Positions 6,532 through 13,364 of a stretch of DNA of 13,364 nt are shown here, in pieces (within the stretch, counting starts at the first letter, position 1; each line of letters opens with the position of its first letter). The position numbers and the translations under genes are program-made. This stretch comes from an uncultured bacterium (GTDB lineage: Bacteria; Planctomycetota; UBA1135; GCA-002686595). The notes under the pieces are model-generated. The model did not search any database, had not been told where the DNA came from, and worked only from the letters and a program-made list of their open reading frames with translations. The stretch lies in the NCBI GenBank assembly GCA_913058555.1, contig CAJXRJ010000129.1, forward strand, positions 1-13,364, written 5' to 3'.

Positions 6532-7544
6532 CGCGCTCTGAATTTGAAGCCCGGCGCGTGGGCGATTGGGAGAACCTCGAGGAGCTGCTCGATGTCTACG
6601 CCGCGGGCAAGTCCAAGTCCAAGTCCGAGCTGGATGATGACGCGGTCGCGGCCTTGCCCGCGCTCTACCGGGCGGCGTCCGAGGACCTTGCCCTCATTCG
6701 GCATCGCGGCTACGGAGTCGACCTGGCGGAGCACCTGAACCGCCTTTGCTTGCGGGCGTACCACGTCTTGCACGGCACGCGGAAGAGCCTCATGCGCCAG
6801 GCCTTCGTGTTCCTAGCCGTGGGTTTTCCCCGGCTCGTGCGGGGGAACGCGGGCGTGTCGCTCGCCGCGGTGATGCTCTTCTTTGGGCCTTTCTTCGCGT
6901 TCTTTCTCGCTGGGTTCATCGCCCCCGAGTGGGTCTTTGCGGCGCTCCCCGATGAGATGCGCGTACAGCTGGAGCAGAACTTCTCCGCCGACGCCGAGTC
7001 CGCGGACTTTGGGCGCGACGTGGAATCGGACGTGGTCATGTTTGGCCACTACATTCAGAACAATGTGGGCATTGCCTTCCGCACGTTCGCAGGTGGGATC
7101 CTCTGCGGCATCGGCTCGATCTTCTTTCTGCTCTCGAACGGCATTGTCCTTGGGGCGGCCTTTGGATATGTGTTCATAGCCGGCGTCGATCGCACGTTCA
7201 TGTCGTTCACGTCCGGGCACGGCGCGCCGGAGCTCATCGGCATCGTGCTCAGCGGAGCCGCCGGCCTCAGGCTGGGCCTTGCCATCCTGAAGCCTGGCCG
7301 GCGCACGCGGGCCCTCGCCCTGCGCGAGGACGGCCGCGTCGCCGTGCGCATGGCCCTCGGTGCGGGGGCAATGATCTCGTTCGCGGCGCTCATTGAGGCG
7401 TTCTGGTCCGGGAACGCCTTCCCTGTGGCGATCAAGTACACCTTCGGCGCGTGCATGTGGACGGGCGTCATCGCGTGGCTGCTGCTTGCGGGCCGCGGCG
7501 GGGCAAGTGCCCATGACGGATTCGAGCCCGGTGGCGAGCGATGA
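6528..7544 (+). CDS. stage II sporulation protein M family (SpoIIM/DUF95) membrane protein
   Basis: 338 residues. Residues 1-90 are a soluble, mostly helical cytosolic region. The membrane part has about six hydrophobic segments (about 112-132, 183-201, 205-222, 236-254, 275-292 and 303-321). Family landmarks are 'YIQNNVGIAFRTFAGGILCG' (175-194), 'SNGIVLGAAFGYVF' (203-216) and 'GHGAPELIGIVLSGAAGLRL' (230-249). In spore formers SpoIIM belongs to the DMP peptidoglycan-remodelling complex. In non-sporulating bacteria the DUF95 relatives sit beside MoxR and DUF58 genes and their role is unknown. Nothing else here suggests sporulation. The gene starts in an ATGA overlap with the RDD gene, with GAGGAG 8 bases upstream, and ends in an ATGA overlap with the next gene. 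Confidence 0.92.
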   Translation: MTRSEFEARRVGDWENLEELLDVYAAGKSKSKSELDDDAVAALPALYRAASEDLALIRHRGYGVDLAEHLNRLCLRAYHVLHGTRKSLMRQAFVFLAVGFPRLVRGNAGVSLAAVMLFFGPFFAFFLAGFIAPEWVFAALPDEMRVQLEQNFSADAESADFGRDVESDVVMFGHYIQNNVGIAFRTFAGGILCGIGSIFFLLSNGIVLGAAFGYVFIAGVDRTFMSFTSGHGAPELIGIVLSGAAGLRLGLAILKPGRRTRALALREDGRVAVRMALGAGAMISFAALIEAFWSGNAFPVAIKYTFGACMWTGVIAWLLLAGRGGASAHDGFEPGGER

Positions 7545-9070
7545 ATGTAGATCGGCTCGACGTTCAGCTTGTGGCCCGGGAACCGGACGAGGCCCAAGAC
7601 CTTGGCCTCCAACTCCTGCGCAGGCACGCCCGCGCGACCTTCGGGTCGGTGTTCCTGGTCATCGCGCCGGTATGGGCCCTCGCGTTGTTCGTGGGGTCCG
7701 CATCTGCGTGGGGCGGGATGCTGGCGATCTGGTGGGCGAAGCCGCTGATGGACCGGGTGGCCATTCACGTGCTCTCGCGGGCCGTGTTCGGCGCGGCGCC
7801 ATCGATCCTCCAGACCGTCGCCGCCGTGCCAAGCATGATCGACCGTCACTTGATCGCGGCACTCACATGGCGCCGATTCGACCTCCGGCGATCGCTTTGG
7901 ATGCCGACAGCCTGCCTTGAGGGGCTCGCGGGCAAGGACCTGAAAGAGCGCTACGGGGCGATCAAGTTCGGCGCCGTCTCAAGGGACGCCTCCATCTCGA
8001 CCATCACGTTCGTCCACATCGAAATGGCCCTGGCGTGCGCCGGGTTCATCCTGGCGATCTGGATGCTGCCGGAAAGTTGGTTGCCGGACATCTGGTGGTT
8101 CCTCATCGGGGAGGTGCCCGAGTCGACGTCCCGCTACCAGTGGCTCTCGACGGGTGCCTGGCTGCCCGGGCTTCTGATTACTGAGGTGGCCTACACCGCC
8201 GCGGGCTTCGGCATGTACGTGTCCCGGCGCACGGAGCTCGAGGGCTGGAACGTCGAGCTCGCATTCCAACGCATGGGTGCCCGGCTCGTGGCCGCGGCCC
8301 GCCGCGGCATCGCGATTTGTATGCCGCTCTTGATCTCAGCGGCGGCGCTGCTTGGCACGGCCCATGCCAGCGGGGTTCAGGGCACAGAATCGCCAGCAGC
8401 CGGCCCCGTGTCCGAACAGCTCACGGATCCCGGTGAGATCGCCCAGGATGTCCTGTCGCACCCGGACTTTGCCACCTCGAAGGAAACCACCACGTGGGTG
8501 CCTGCGTTCGACACGGGCGGGGAGACCGAGGACGGCACGGCGATCATGCACTTCCTGGCCCAGGTCCTGAAGAGCCTCGGATGGATCGCTGTGGGGGCCA
8601 TCCTGATCGCCTTGACCGTGTACATCGCGCGGCGCATGGAAACCGGCCGTGTCGTGGGCGTAGTGAAGGCGGCGCCCAAACCCGTCGAGGCCTTTGGGCT
8701 CGACATTCGGGAGGAGTCCTTGCCCGAAGACATCGCCCAGGCGGCGAAGGAGCTCGCGCTCCAGGGGGCCATCGTCCCTTGCCTCTCGCTCCTCTACCGT
8801 GGCGCCCTCCATCGCCTGGTCGAGAGCGAAGCGTTGGAGATCTTCCCCGGCGACACGGAGCACGACTGCATGCGCCGCGTGGCGGAGGCCGACGGTCCTT
8901 CCGCGAGCCAGGGGCCCCTTTCGAACTACTTCGGATCGCTCACGAATCGCTGGCTGACGGCTGCTTGGGGGGCGTCGCCCCCCGGTGCTGAGGACGCGGT
9001 CGCCCTCTGCGACGGTTGGGCGACGCACTTCGGTGCCCAAGGAAGCCGCGCGGGGGGGGGCAAGCGATGA
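7541..9070 (+). CDS. polytopic membrane protein with C-terminal DUF4129 domain
   Basis: 509 residues in two parts. Residues 34-225 hold hydrophobic segments at about 34-51, 56-70, 155-176 and 203-225, with a family signature 'WWAKPLMDRVAIHVLSRAVF' (64-83). Residues 257-277 look like a signal peptide ('MPLLISAAALLGTAHA'). They lead into a roughly 70-residue presumably extracytoplasmic loop and another helix at 346-363. The C-terminal DUF4129 domain (about 395-495) carries 'LSLLYRGALHRLVESEALEI' (416-435), matching the family core. DUF4129 is also found at the C-terminus of TgpA-type transglutaminase membrane proteins, but no transglutaminase domain is present here. The start is an ATGA overlap with the SpoIIM gene. 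A run of nine G (9052-9060) lies just before the stop, which itself overlaps the next start. Confidence 0.85.
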   Translation: MNVDRLDVQLVAREPDEAQDLGLQLLRRHARATFGSVFLVIAPVWALALFVGSASAWGGMLAIWWAKPLMDRVAIHVLSRAVFGAAPSILQTVAAVPSMIDRHLIAALTWRRFDLRRSLWMPTACLEGLAGKDLKERYGAIKFGAVSRDASISTITFVHIEMALACAGFILAIWMLPESWLPDIWWFLIGEVPESTSRYQWLSTGAWLPGLLITEVAYTAAGFGMYVSRRTELEGWNVELAFQRMGARLVAAARRGIAICMPLLISAAALLGTAHASGVQGTESPAAGPVSEQLTDPGEIAQDVLSHPDFATSKETTTWVPAFDTGGETEDGTAIMHFLAQVLKSLGWIAVGAILIALTVYIARRMETGRVVGVVKAAPKPVEAFGLDIREESLPEDIAQAAKELALQGAIVPCLSLLYRGALHRLVESEALEIFPGDTEHDCMRRVAEADGPSASQGPLSNYFGSLTNRWLTAAWGASPPGAEDAVALCDGWATHFGAQGSRAGGGKR

Positions 9071-10197
9071 GGGCGCGCGTGGGAGTCTTGCTCGCCGCGA
9101 CCCTGGCACTCACCGGGTGCCGCAAGGAGGTCGAGACGGTCCCCACGGGCTTTCGTGGAGAGGCGCGCACCAACCCGCTGCTCGCGGCCCAACGGACGCT
9201 GGAGCGGCTCGGGTTCAGCTCGCGCATCCAGTTCGGGCTCGGCACTCTCCCGCTGGAGGGGGAGACGCTCCTGACGGCGGAGGGATCCCTCGCCATTGAG
9301 GGGCCGCTCCTCGAGGGTTTCCTGGCATGGGTGGACGCCGGTGGCCACGCGATCGTGTGCCTTGACGGCTTCGCCCTGCCGAACGATTTCCTCGCCAGCA
9401 TCGGGATCGACGAGGACGACGAGTTCTTCTTCCTCGAGGAAGAAGCGCCCGCGTGGGTCGGTCGCCGCAGCGCGCTGCTCGAGGCCCTTGGGCTCGAACG
9501 GCTTGAGGGCGACGACTACTGGCGGGACGTGCTTGGATTTGAGGCCGACCAGCGGATCAAAGACGGCCTGCTATTCGATGGCAAAGACGATGGGACGGCC
9601 TTCGAGGTGGATCGCGGGGACGGTGCGATCACGGTTCTCACGAGCGGCCACTTCTTCAACAACCAAAATCTCGGCGACGAACAGCACGCGGAGCTTCTTT
9701 ACGAGCTCGTCTCGGACGGCCGCCCGTCGGGGGAGCTCGTGATTGCCTACGTCGAAACGCCCGGACTTTGGGGATTGCTCACGGGACGCGCGCCATTCGC
9801 CCTGTGGGCAGGCCTTGGGCTCCTCGTGATCTGGCTTTGGCGCTCCTGGCCGCGCTTCGGACCGATCAGGGACCTTGACTCCCTCGGCACGCCGGGCTTT
9901 CGCACCCATGTCGGCGCGGTGGGCAGGTTCCTTTGGCAGCGCGACCGCGGACCGACGCTGCTCGCCGCCGCCCGGAAGATGGCCCTCGCAGACGTTCGAT
10001 CCAGGTTCCCCGGCACGAAGCGCCTGGACCCCGAAGACCTGTGCCGCGCCCTCGCCGAACAAACCGGCCAAGACGTGGGTGAGATCGAGCGAGCCCTCTT
10101 CAGCACCGGCCCCATGCGCCCCGACGCCTTCGTGGCCGCCCAGCGGACCTTGGTCGGCCTCATTCACGATCCTGCCCTGCCAAGCACAGCCCCATGA
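9067..10197 (+). CDS. DUF4350-domain protein, predicted lipoprotein with a second membrane anchor
   Basis: 376 residues from the ATG at 9067, which overlaps the previous stop as ATGA. The N-terminus MRARVGVLLAATLALTGC is a good lipoprotein signal with lipobox LTGC (C18). Residues 35-50 ('TNPLLAAQRTLERLGF') and the acidic middle region fit DUF4350, a GldG/ABC-2-associated-like sugar-isomerase-fold family with no proven activity. A single membrane helix at about 244-260 is followed by 'WPRFGPIRD' and a roughly 110-residue cytosolic tail ending in a helical segment. If C18 is lipidated, residues 19-243 face outside the inner membrane and the tail faces the cytosol, where MoxR acts. The frame also extends upstream to ATG 9016, but that start has no signal and the 4-base overlap favours 9067. 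The fold comparison is from memory and less sure than the family call. Confidence 0.85.
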   Translation: MRARVGVLLAATLALTGCRKEVETVPTGFRGEARTNPLLAAQRTLERLGFSSRIQFGLGTLPLEGETLLTAEGSLAIEGPLLEGFLAWVDAGGHAIVCLDGFALPNDFLASIGIDEDDEFFFLEEEAPAWVGRRSALLEALGLERLEGDDYWRDVLGFEADQRIKDGLLFDGKDDGTAFEVDRGDGAITVLTSGHFFNNQNLGDEQHAELLYELVSDGRPSGELVIAYVETPGLWGLLTGRAPFALWAGLGLLVIWLWRSWPRFGPIRDLDSLGTPGFRTHVGAVGRFLWQRDRGPTLLAAARKMALADVRSRFPGTKRLDPEDLCRALAEQTGQDVGEIERALFSTGPMRPDAFVAAQRTLVGLIHDPALPSTAP

Positions 10198-10235
10198 ATG
10201 AGACGGCCATGGGCCGGCTCCGCGCCCGGCCCTGA
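10194..10235 (+). CDS. possible 13-codon coupling ORF
   Basis: An ATG at 10194 overlaps the DUF4350 stop as ATGA, the same arrangement as at the neighbouring junctions. It opens a 13-codon frame (MNETAMGRLRARP) that stops 17 bases before the MoxR start. It spans the only gap inside the core block. It could carry ribosomes across the gap, or simply arise by chance. There is no conservation evidence, so this is a tentative entry. Confidence 0.2.
   Translation: MNETAMGRLRARP
10211..10232 (+). other. 7-bp hairpin between DUF4350 and MoxR genes
   Basis: GGGCCGG at 10211-10217 pairs with CCGGCCC at 10226-10232 around an 8-base loop. No T-run follows, so it is unlikely to end transcription. It could be a processing or attenuation element, or an accident of high GC. 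It lies inside the 13-codon frame at 10194-10235. Confidence 0.3.
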
Positions 10236-10252
10236 ACCCGTCCACCCAGAGA

Positions 10253-11305
10253 ATGCCCATGAATAACGACGACACAGAGAACTCGGGTCCACCTCCACAC
10301 GGAGCCCCGTCCGCGTCCCCGATTTCAGCCCCCGCCCCTTCGCAGGCAGGGGGGACGGGTCCGCTTCCCCTCGCGGAACGGCTGCGCCAGGAGATCGGCG
10401 GCGCGTTCCTCGGGCAGGATGAGGTCGTACACCAGGTCTTGGTGGCGCTCCTTGCGGAGGGCCACGTCCTGCTCGAGGGTGTCCCTGGCCTCGGCAAGAC
10501 GCTCCTGGTCAAGGCGCTCGCCCAGGCGTTTGGGGGCGACTGGGGCCGCGTGCAGTTCACGCCGGACCTGATGCCCACCGACGTGACGGGCCATGCGATC
10601 TACGACATGAAGAGCGGCGAGTTCCGGGTGCGCCGCGGGCCGGCGTTCACGCAGCTGCTGCTCGCGGACGAGATCAACCGCGCCCCCGCCAAGACCCAGG
10701 CGGCACTTCTCGAGGTGATGCAAGAGAGACAGATCACGATCGAGGGCGAGACCACCGAGTTGGAGCGCCCTTTCATGGTCTTCGCGACCCAGAACCCGGT
10801 GGAACAAGAGGGCACGTATCCGTTGCCCGAGGCGCAGCTCGATCGCTTCCTGATGAAGGTCGTGATCGACTACCCGAACGAGGACGAGGAGGTTGCTGTG
10901 GTGACACACGTGACCCGTGGAAGCTCCGGCGCGGGCCTCAGCATCGCCGCGGTCAACCGGGTCACCAGCGCAGAGGAGATCCGCGCGCTCCAGGCCCAGG
11001 TGACCGAGGTGCGGGTTGAAGAAGGCATTGCCCGCTACGCGGTGCAGCTCGTTCGCGCGACGCGCATGAGCCAGGGCCTGATGCTCGGCGCGGGTCCCCG
11101 GGGCGCCCTGGCGATGATCCGCAGCGCCCGCGCCCAGGCCCTGATGGCGGGGCGCGACTACGTCTTCCCGGCCGACGTCAAAGACGTCGCGATCCCATGC
11201 ATGCGCCACCGCGTGGCCCTGGCGCCGGAGCTTGCGTTGGAGGGACAGGGCGTCGACACGGTCCTCCGCGCGATTCTTGAGCAGGTCGAGGCCCCTCGGG
11301 CGTGA
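10253..11305 (+). CDS. MoxR-family AAA+ ATPase
   Basis: 350 residues with every AAA+ landmark: Walker A GVPGLGKT (76-83), Walker B LLLADE (135-140), sensor 1 'FATQNPVEQEGTYPLPEAQL' (177-196) with N181, and an arginine in the LDRF motif (R198). 'LLEVMQERQITI' (152-163) is the MoxR-specific segment. The lid domain follows to about 345. MoxR proteins are hexameric ATPases of the helix-2-insert clade and act as chaperones or activators for partners with vWA-like domains. The first 40 residues are proline/serine/glycine-rich and probably disordered. The start could be ATG 10253 or the ATG two codons later. The upstream ribosome binding site is weak (AGAG). The stop overlaps the DUF58 start as GTGA, which fits the usual MoxR-DUF58 partnership. 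Confidence 0.96.
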   Translation: MPMNNDDTENSGPPPHGAPSASPISAPAPSQAGGTGPLPLAERLRQEIGGAFLGQDEVVHQVLVALLAEGHVLLEGVPGLGKTLLVKALAQAFGGDWGRVQFTPDLMPTDVTGHAIYDMKSGEFRVRRGPAFTQLLLADEINRAPAKTQAALLEVMQERQITIEGETTELERPFMVFATQNPVEQEGTYPLPEAQLDRFLMKVVIDYPNEDEEVAVVTHVTRGSSGAGLSIAAVNRVTSAEEIRALQAQVTEVRVEEGIARYAVQLVRATRMSQGLMLGAGPRGALAMIRSARAQALMAGRDYVFPADVKDVAIPCMRHRVALAPELALEGQGVDTVLRAILEQVEAPRA

Positions 11306-12612
11306 GCTTCTGGCCTTCGGATCGACTGGTGCACGGGGCGGCGGGGCTTTTGGCCCTGGGCGTCTTCGTCGCCGTCGTTCCGCCGGCCTCGGGCGTCTTC
11401 GTGCCGGTGGCTGCGGGTCTCGCGCTGCTCGCCCTTGTGGATCTCCTCACGCCAGGATGGCGCGGGGCGCTCCGGGTGACGCGTAAGGTGCCCGAGAACG
11501 TCGCCGTGGGCGTGCCGTTCGAAGGCGCGCTCGAATTTGAGAACGACGGGAGTCGCAAGCGGCGCTTCGATGTGTTCGAAGGGGTCCCGCAGAAGGCAGA
11601 GGCCGAAGCGTTCCCAAGGTCGGTCACCGCGGAAGCGGGCGCCGGGGTGCGAGTGGCCTACACCATGACGGCCAAGGCCCGCGGCGGTCTACCGTTCCGC
11701 AGGCTCGAGGTGCTGAGTCACTCTCCGCTGGGCCTGTGGCGCCACCGCCGCAGGGTCGAGCTGGACCACACCCTGCGCGTGCTCCCCAATCACCGTCCGG
11801 TGGTGCGTTATCACCTCTTGGCCATCGCCCATAGGCTCGAGCAGTCGGGCGTTCGCCGGAAGGCCAAGCGGGGCATGGGGACCAGCTTCCATCAGCTGCG
11901 CGAGTACCGCGACGGCGACCTGCCCCAGCAGATCGATTGGAAGGCCACGGCCCGTAGGCGCGAAGTCATCAGCCGCGAGTACGAGGAGGAACGTGACCAG
12001 CGCGTCGTCTTGCTCGTGGATCGGGGGCGGCGCATGTCCGTGACGGATGACGGGGTTTCGCTCCTGGACCACGGCCTCAACGCCGCATTGCTCCTCTCTT
12101 TTGTGGCCCTCAAGCAGGGCGACCGCGTGGGCATGGTGGGCTTCTCCGGAGAGCTGAGTTGGATTCCGGCCGTCAAGGGGCCGGGTGGGATGCCGAAGAT
12201 CCTGTTCGGCGTGCATGATTGGCAAACCACCGATGCGCCGAGCGACTACTTCGAAGCCGCGCGGCGCACGATGATCCTGGAGCGGCGCCGGGCACTCGTC
12301 GTGATCCTCACGACCCTGAGGGGTGAGGATTCCAAGGAACTCGTTCGTTCCATTGAAGCTTTGCGCAAACGGCACCTCGTGGTCGTCGCCTCCCTGCGCG
12401 AGCCGGCCATAGCGCGCCTCGCGGAGGAGCCCGCCACGGACTTCAACGGCGCCGTCGCTGCGGCCGGAGCCCTGCACTACGAAGCGAGCCGGGCGGCCCT
12501 TGCGGCCGAGCTGAAGCAGCGGGGCGTGCGGGTCATCGACGTGCTCCCCGATGAGCTACCGACCGAGCTGGCAACGGCCTACCTGGACGAGAAGGCGGCG
12601 GGCCGCCTCTGA
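11302..12612 (+). CDS. DUF58 protein (vWA-like partner of MoxR)
   Basis: 436 residues starting at a GTG that overlaps the MoxR stop. Two hydrophobic segments at about 10-28 and 31-50 anchor it in the membrane. Residues 60-160 form a beta-rich region ending 'HSPLGLWRHRR'. The DUF58 signature 'GTSFHQLREYRDGDLPQQID' (193-212) followed by 'WKATARRREVISREYEEERD' (213-232) is intact. A vWA-like fold follows from 'VVLLVDRGRRM' (235-245), where the metal-site DxSxS of true vWA domains is replaced by DRGRR, as in many DUF58 proteins. It is probably the adaptor or substrate of MoxR. It is the last overlapping gene of the block. The next gene starts 72 bases later, after a small CGCGGG/CCCGCG hairpin (12652-12670). 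Confidence 0.94.
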   Translation: MSFWPSDRLVHGAAGLLALGVFVAVVPPASGVFVPVAAGLALLALVDLLTPGWRGALRVTRKVPENVAVGVPFEGALEFENDGSRKRRFDVFEGVPQKAEAEAFPRSVTAEAGAGVRVAYTMTAKARGGLPFRRLEVLSHSPLGLWRHRRRVELDHTLRVLPNHRPVVRYHLLAIAHRLEQSGVRRKAKRGMGTSFHQLREYRDGDLPQQIDWKATARRREVISREYEEERDQRVVLLVDRGRRMSVTDDGVSLLDHGLNAALLLSFVALKQGDRVGMVGFSGELSWIPAVKGPGGMPKILFGVHDWQTTDAPSDYFEAARRTMILERRRALVVILTTLRGEDSKELVRSIEALRKRHLVVVASLREPAIARLAEEPATDFNGAVAAAGALHYEASRAALAAELKQRGVRVIDVLPDELPTELATAYLDEKAAGRL

Positions 12613-12684
12613 CGGTGCGTAAGCCGCCCGTTCATTGAGCTCTGGTCGCGCCGCGGGCCTGTGTCCCGCGACTACCATGGCGTG

Positions 12685-13364
12685 ATGCTGTTCTCGATGA
12701 GCCTCGCCGTCCTCCTTCAAGTGACGCCGACCGTGGAGCCCGCAAGGGATCCGATTCCCGACCTGCTGGAGGCCGTTGAGCCGGCCCGGCCCATGGCCGA
12801 CGTGGAGCGTCTTGTGCAGTTCCACACACGGCACACGACCTCCGAGACGGAGTCGGACGAACGGGGCATTGGCGCAGCGCGCCGGTGGCTCAAGTCGCAA
12901 CTGGAGGAGATCTCCCGGGAGTCGGACGGGCGGTTGCAGATCCACGAGCAGCGCTTTGAGGCGAAGGTGCTCGGCAAGACCGTGGAGCTCGTGAATCTCT
13001 ATGGGTTCTTGCCCGGGACCGAAGTGGATCCCCTGGGCCGCACTTACGTCGTGTCGGGCCACTACGACAGTCGCGCGTCGAGCGCCCTTGATGCTGAGTC
13101 GTTTGCCCCGGGGGCGAACGACGACGGCAGCGGCACAGTGGTGACCCTGGAGGTGGCGCGGGTGCTCTCGGCCGGGACGTTCCGGGCCAACCTCGTCTTC
13201 TTGCTGGTTCCCGGAGAAGAGCAGGGGCTCTTCGGCGCGAAGCACTTCGCGAAGGAAGCCAAAGCCGTGGGCTGGGATATCGACGGCATGTTCACGAACG
13301 ACATCGTCGGGGGCGTTGAGGGCGGCAACGGTGTGCGCGACGAGCGGACGCTACGGTGCTACTC
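12685..13364 (+). CDS. M28-family zinc metallopeptidase, 3' end missing
   Basis: 226 codons are visible and the frame runs off the window. The zinc ligands of the M28 (aminopeptidase Y/S-like) family are in order: H126 and D128 in 'VVSGHYDSR', the bridging D146 or D147 in 'GANDDGSGT', catalytic E178 and ligand E179 in 'VPGEEQGLFGAKHF', and D206 in 'TNDIVGG'. The last zinc-binding histidine and the C-terminus would lie beyond the edge. The N-terminus has a short hydrophobic stretch (MLFSMSLAVLLQ) suggesting export, but no basic residue. An in-frame GTG at 12661 would add 'MSRDYHGV' and is an alternative start. The family hydrolyses N-terminal residues or dipeptides. The gene is collinear with the MoxR-DUF58 block but 72 bases away, so operon membership is uncertain. 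Confidence 0.92.
   Translation, partial: MLFSMSLAVLLQVTPTVEPARDPIPDLLEAVEPARPMADVERLVQFHTRHTTSETESDERGIGAARRWLKSQLEEISRESDGRLQIHEQRFEAKVLGKTVELVNLYGFLPGTEVDPLGRTYVVSGHYDSRASSALDAESFAPGANDDGSGTVVTLEVARVLSAGTFRANLVFLLVPGEEQGLFGAKHFAKEAKAVGWDIDGMFTNDIVGGVEGGNGVRDERTLRCY

Noticed and set aside
6528..7544. Reading SpoIIM as evidence for sporulation
   Set aside because: No other sporulation gene is present, and DUF95 proteins beside MoxR/DUF58 occur widely in non-sporulating bacteria.
9016..9066. Upstream start for the DUF4350 protein
   Set aside because: It would overlap the previous gene by 55 bases and put 17 residues before the lipoprotein signal. The ATGA overlap at 9067 matches its neighbours.
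12556..13245. Minus-strand frame of 229 codons at the right end
   Set aside because: It is antisense to a plus-strand frame with a complete set of visible M28 metal ligands.
43..13364. CRISPR array, tRNA, rRNA, insertion sequence or phage attachment site
   Set aside because: I found no regularly spaced repeats, cloverleaf, ribosomal sequence, transposase or integrase. The only repeats are the short ones listed.

Overview
The first 42 bases are not genomic. They are an Illumina Nextera read-1 adapter ending in the Tn5 mosaic end, preceded by an 8-base i5 index. Genomic sequence starts at about base 43, so this is the ragged end of a draft contig. The right edge cuts through an open gene.

The rest is GC-rich DNA that looks like a member of the Planctomycetota, perhaps a marine lineage of the Poly30 / UBA1135 type. 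The reasons are: a secreted protein with a DxNxNG-PDSCE calcium-binding-like repeat followed by a cysteine-containing C-terminal module that I know from such genomes; a small RDD protein starting with an 'ENPYAAP' motif; and starts that mostly lack a clear Shine-Dalgarno sequence. The taxonomic call is from memory of protein style, not from a search.

Layout. (1) 124-2685, minus strand: a large exported protein made of ankyrin-like repeats. (2) 2686-2989: a divergent intergenic region with a strong hairpin. (3) 2990-4744, plus strand: a secreted repeat protein ending in the planctomycete C-terminal module, followed by a textbook stem-loop with a cUUCGg tetraloop at 4811-4844. (4) 5088-12612, plus strand: a gene train of small RDD protein, second RDD protein, SpoIIM/DUF95 membrane protein, DUF4129 membrane protein, DUF4350 lipoprotein-like protein, MoxR AAA+ ATPase and DUF58 protein. 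(5) 12685 to the window end: an M28-type zinc metallopeptidase, incomplete at the right edge.

The RDD-SpoIIM-DUF4129-DUF4350-MoxR-DUF58 block is the heart of the window. Four of its five internal junctions are 4-base ATGA or GTGA overlaps, so the products are probably made together and may form one complex. The likely arrangement is a set of membrane proteins worked on by a cytosolic AAA+ ATPase (MoxR) through its usual partner DUF58. The neighbourhood recurs in distant bacteria, but as far as I know its biochemical role is not established. It is therefore a conserved and poorly understood system rather than a brand-new one. Local peculiarities are a G9 slippery run that could join DUF4129 to DUF4350 by a -1 frameshift, a 13-codon mini-ORF bridging the only gap in the block, and a lipobox plus a downstream membrane helix in the DUF4350 protein.
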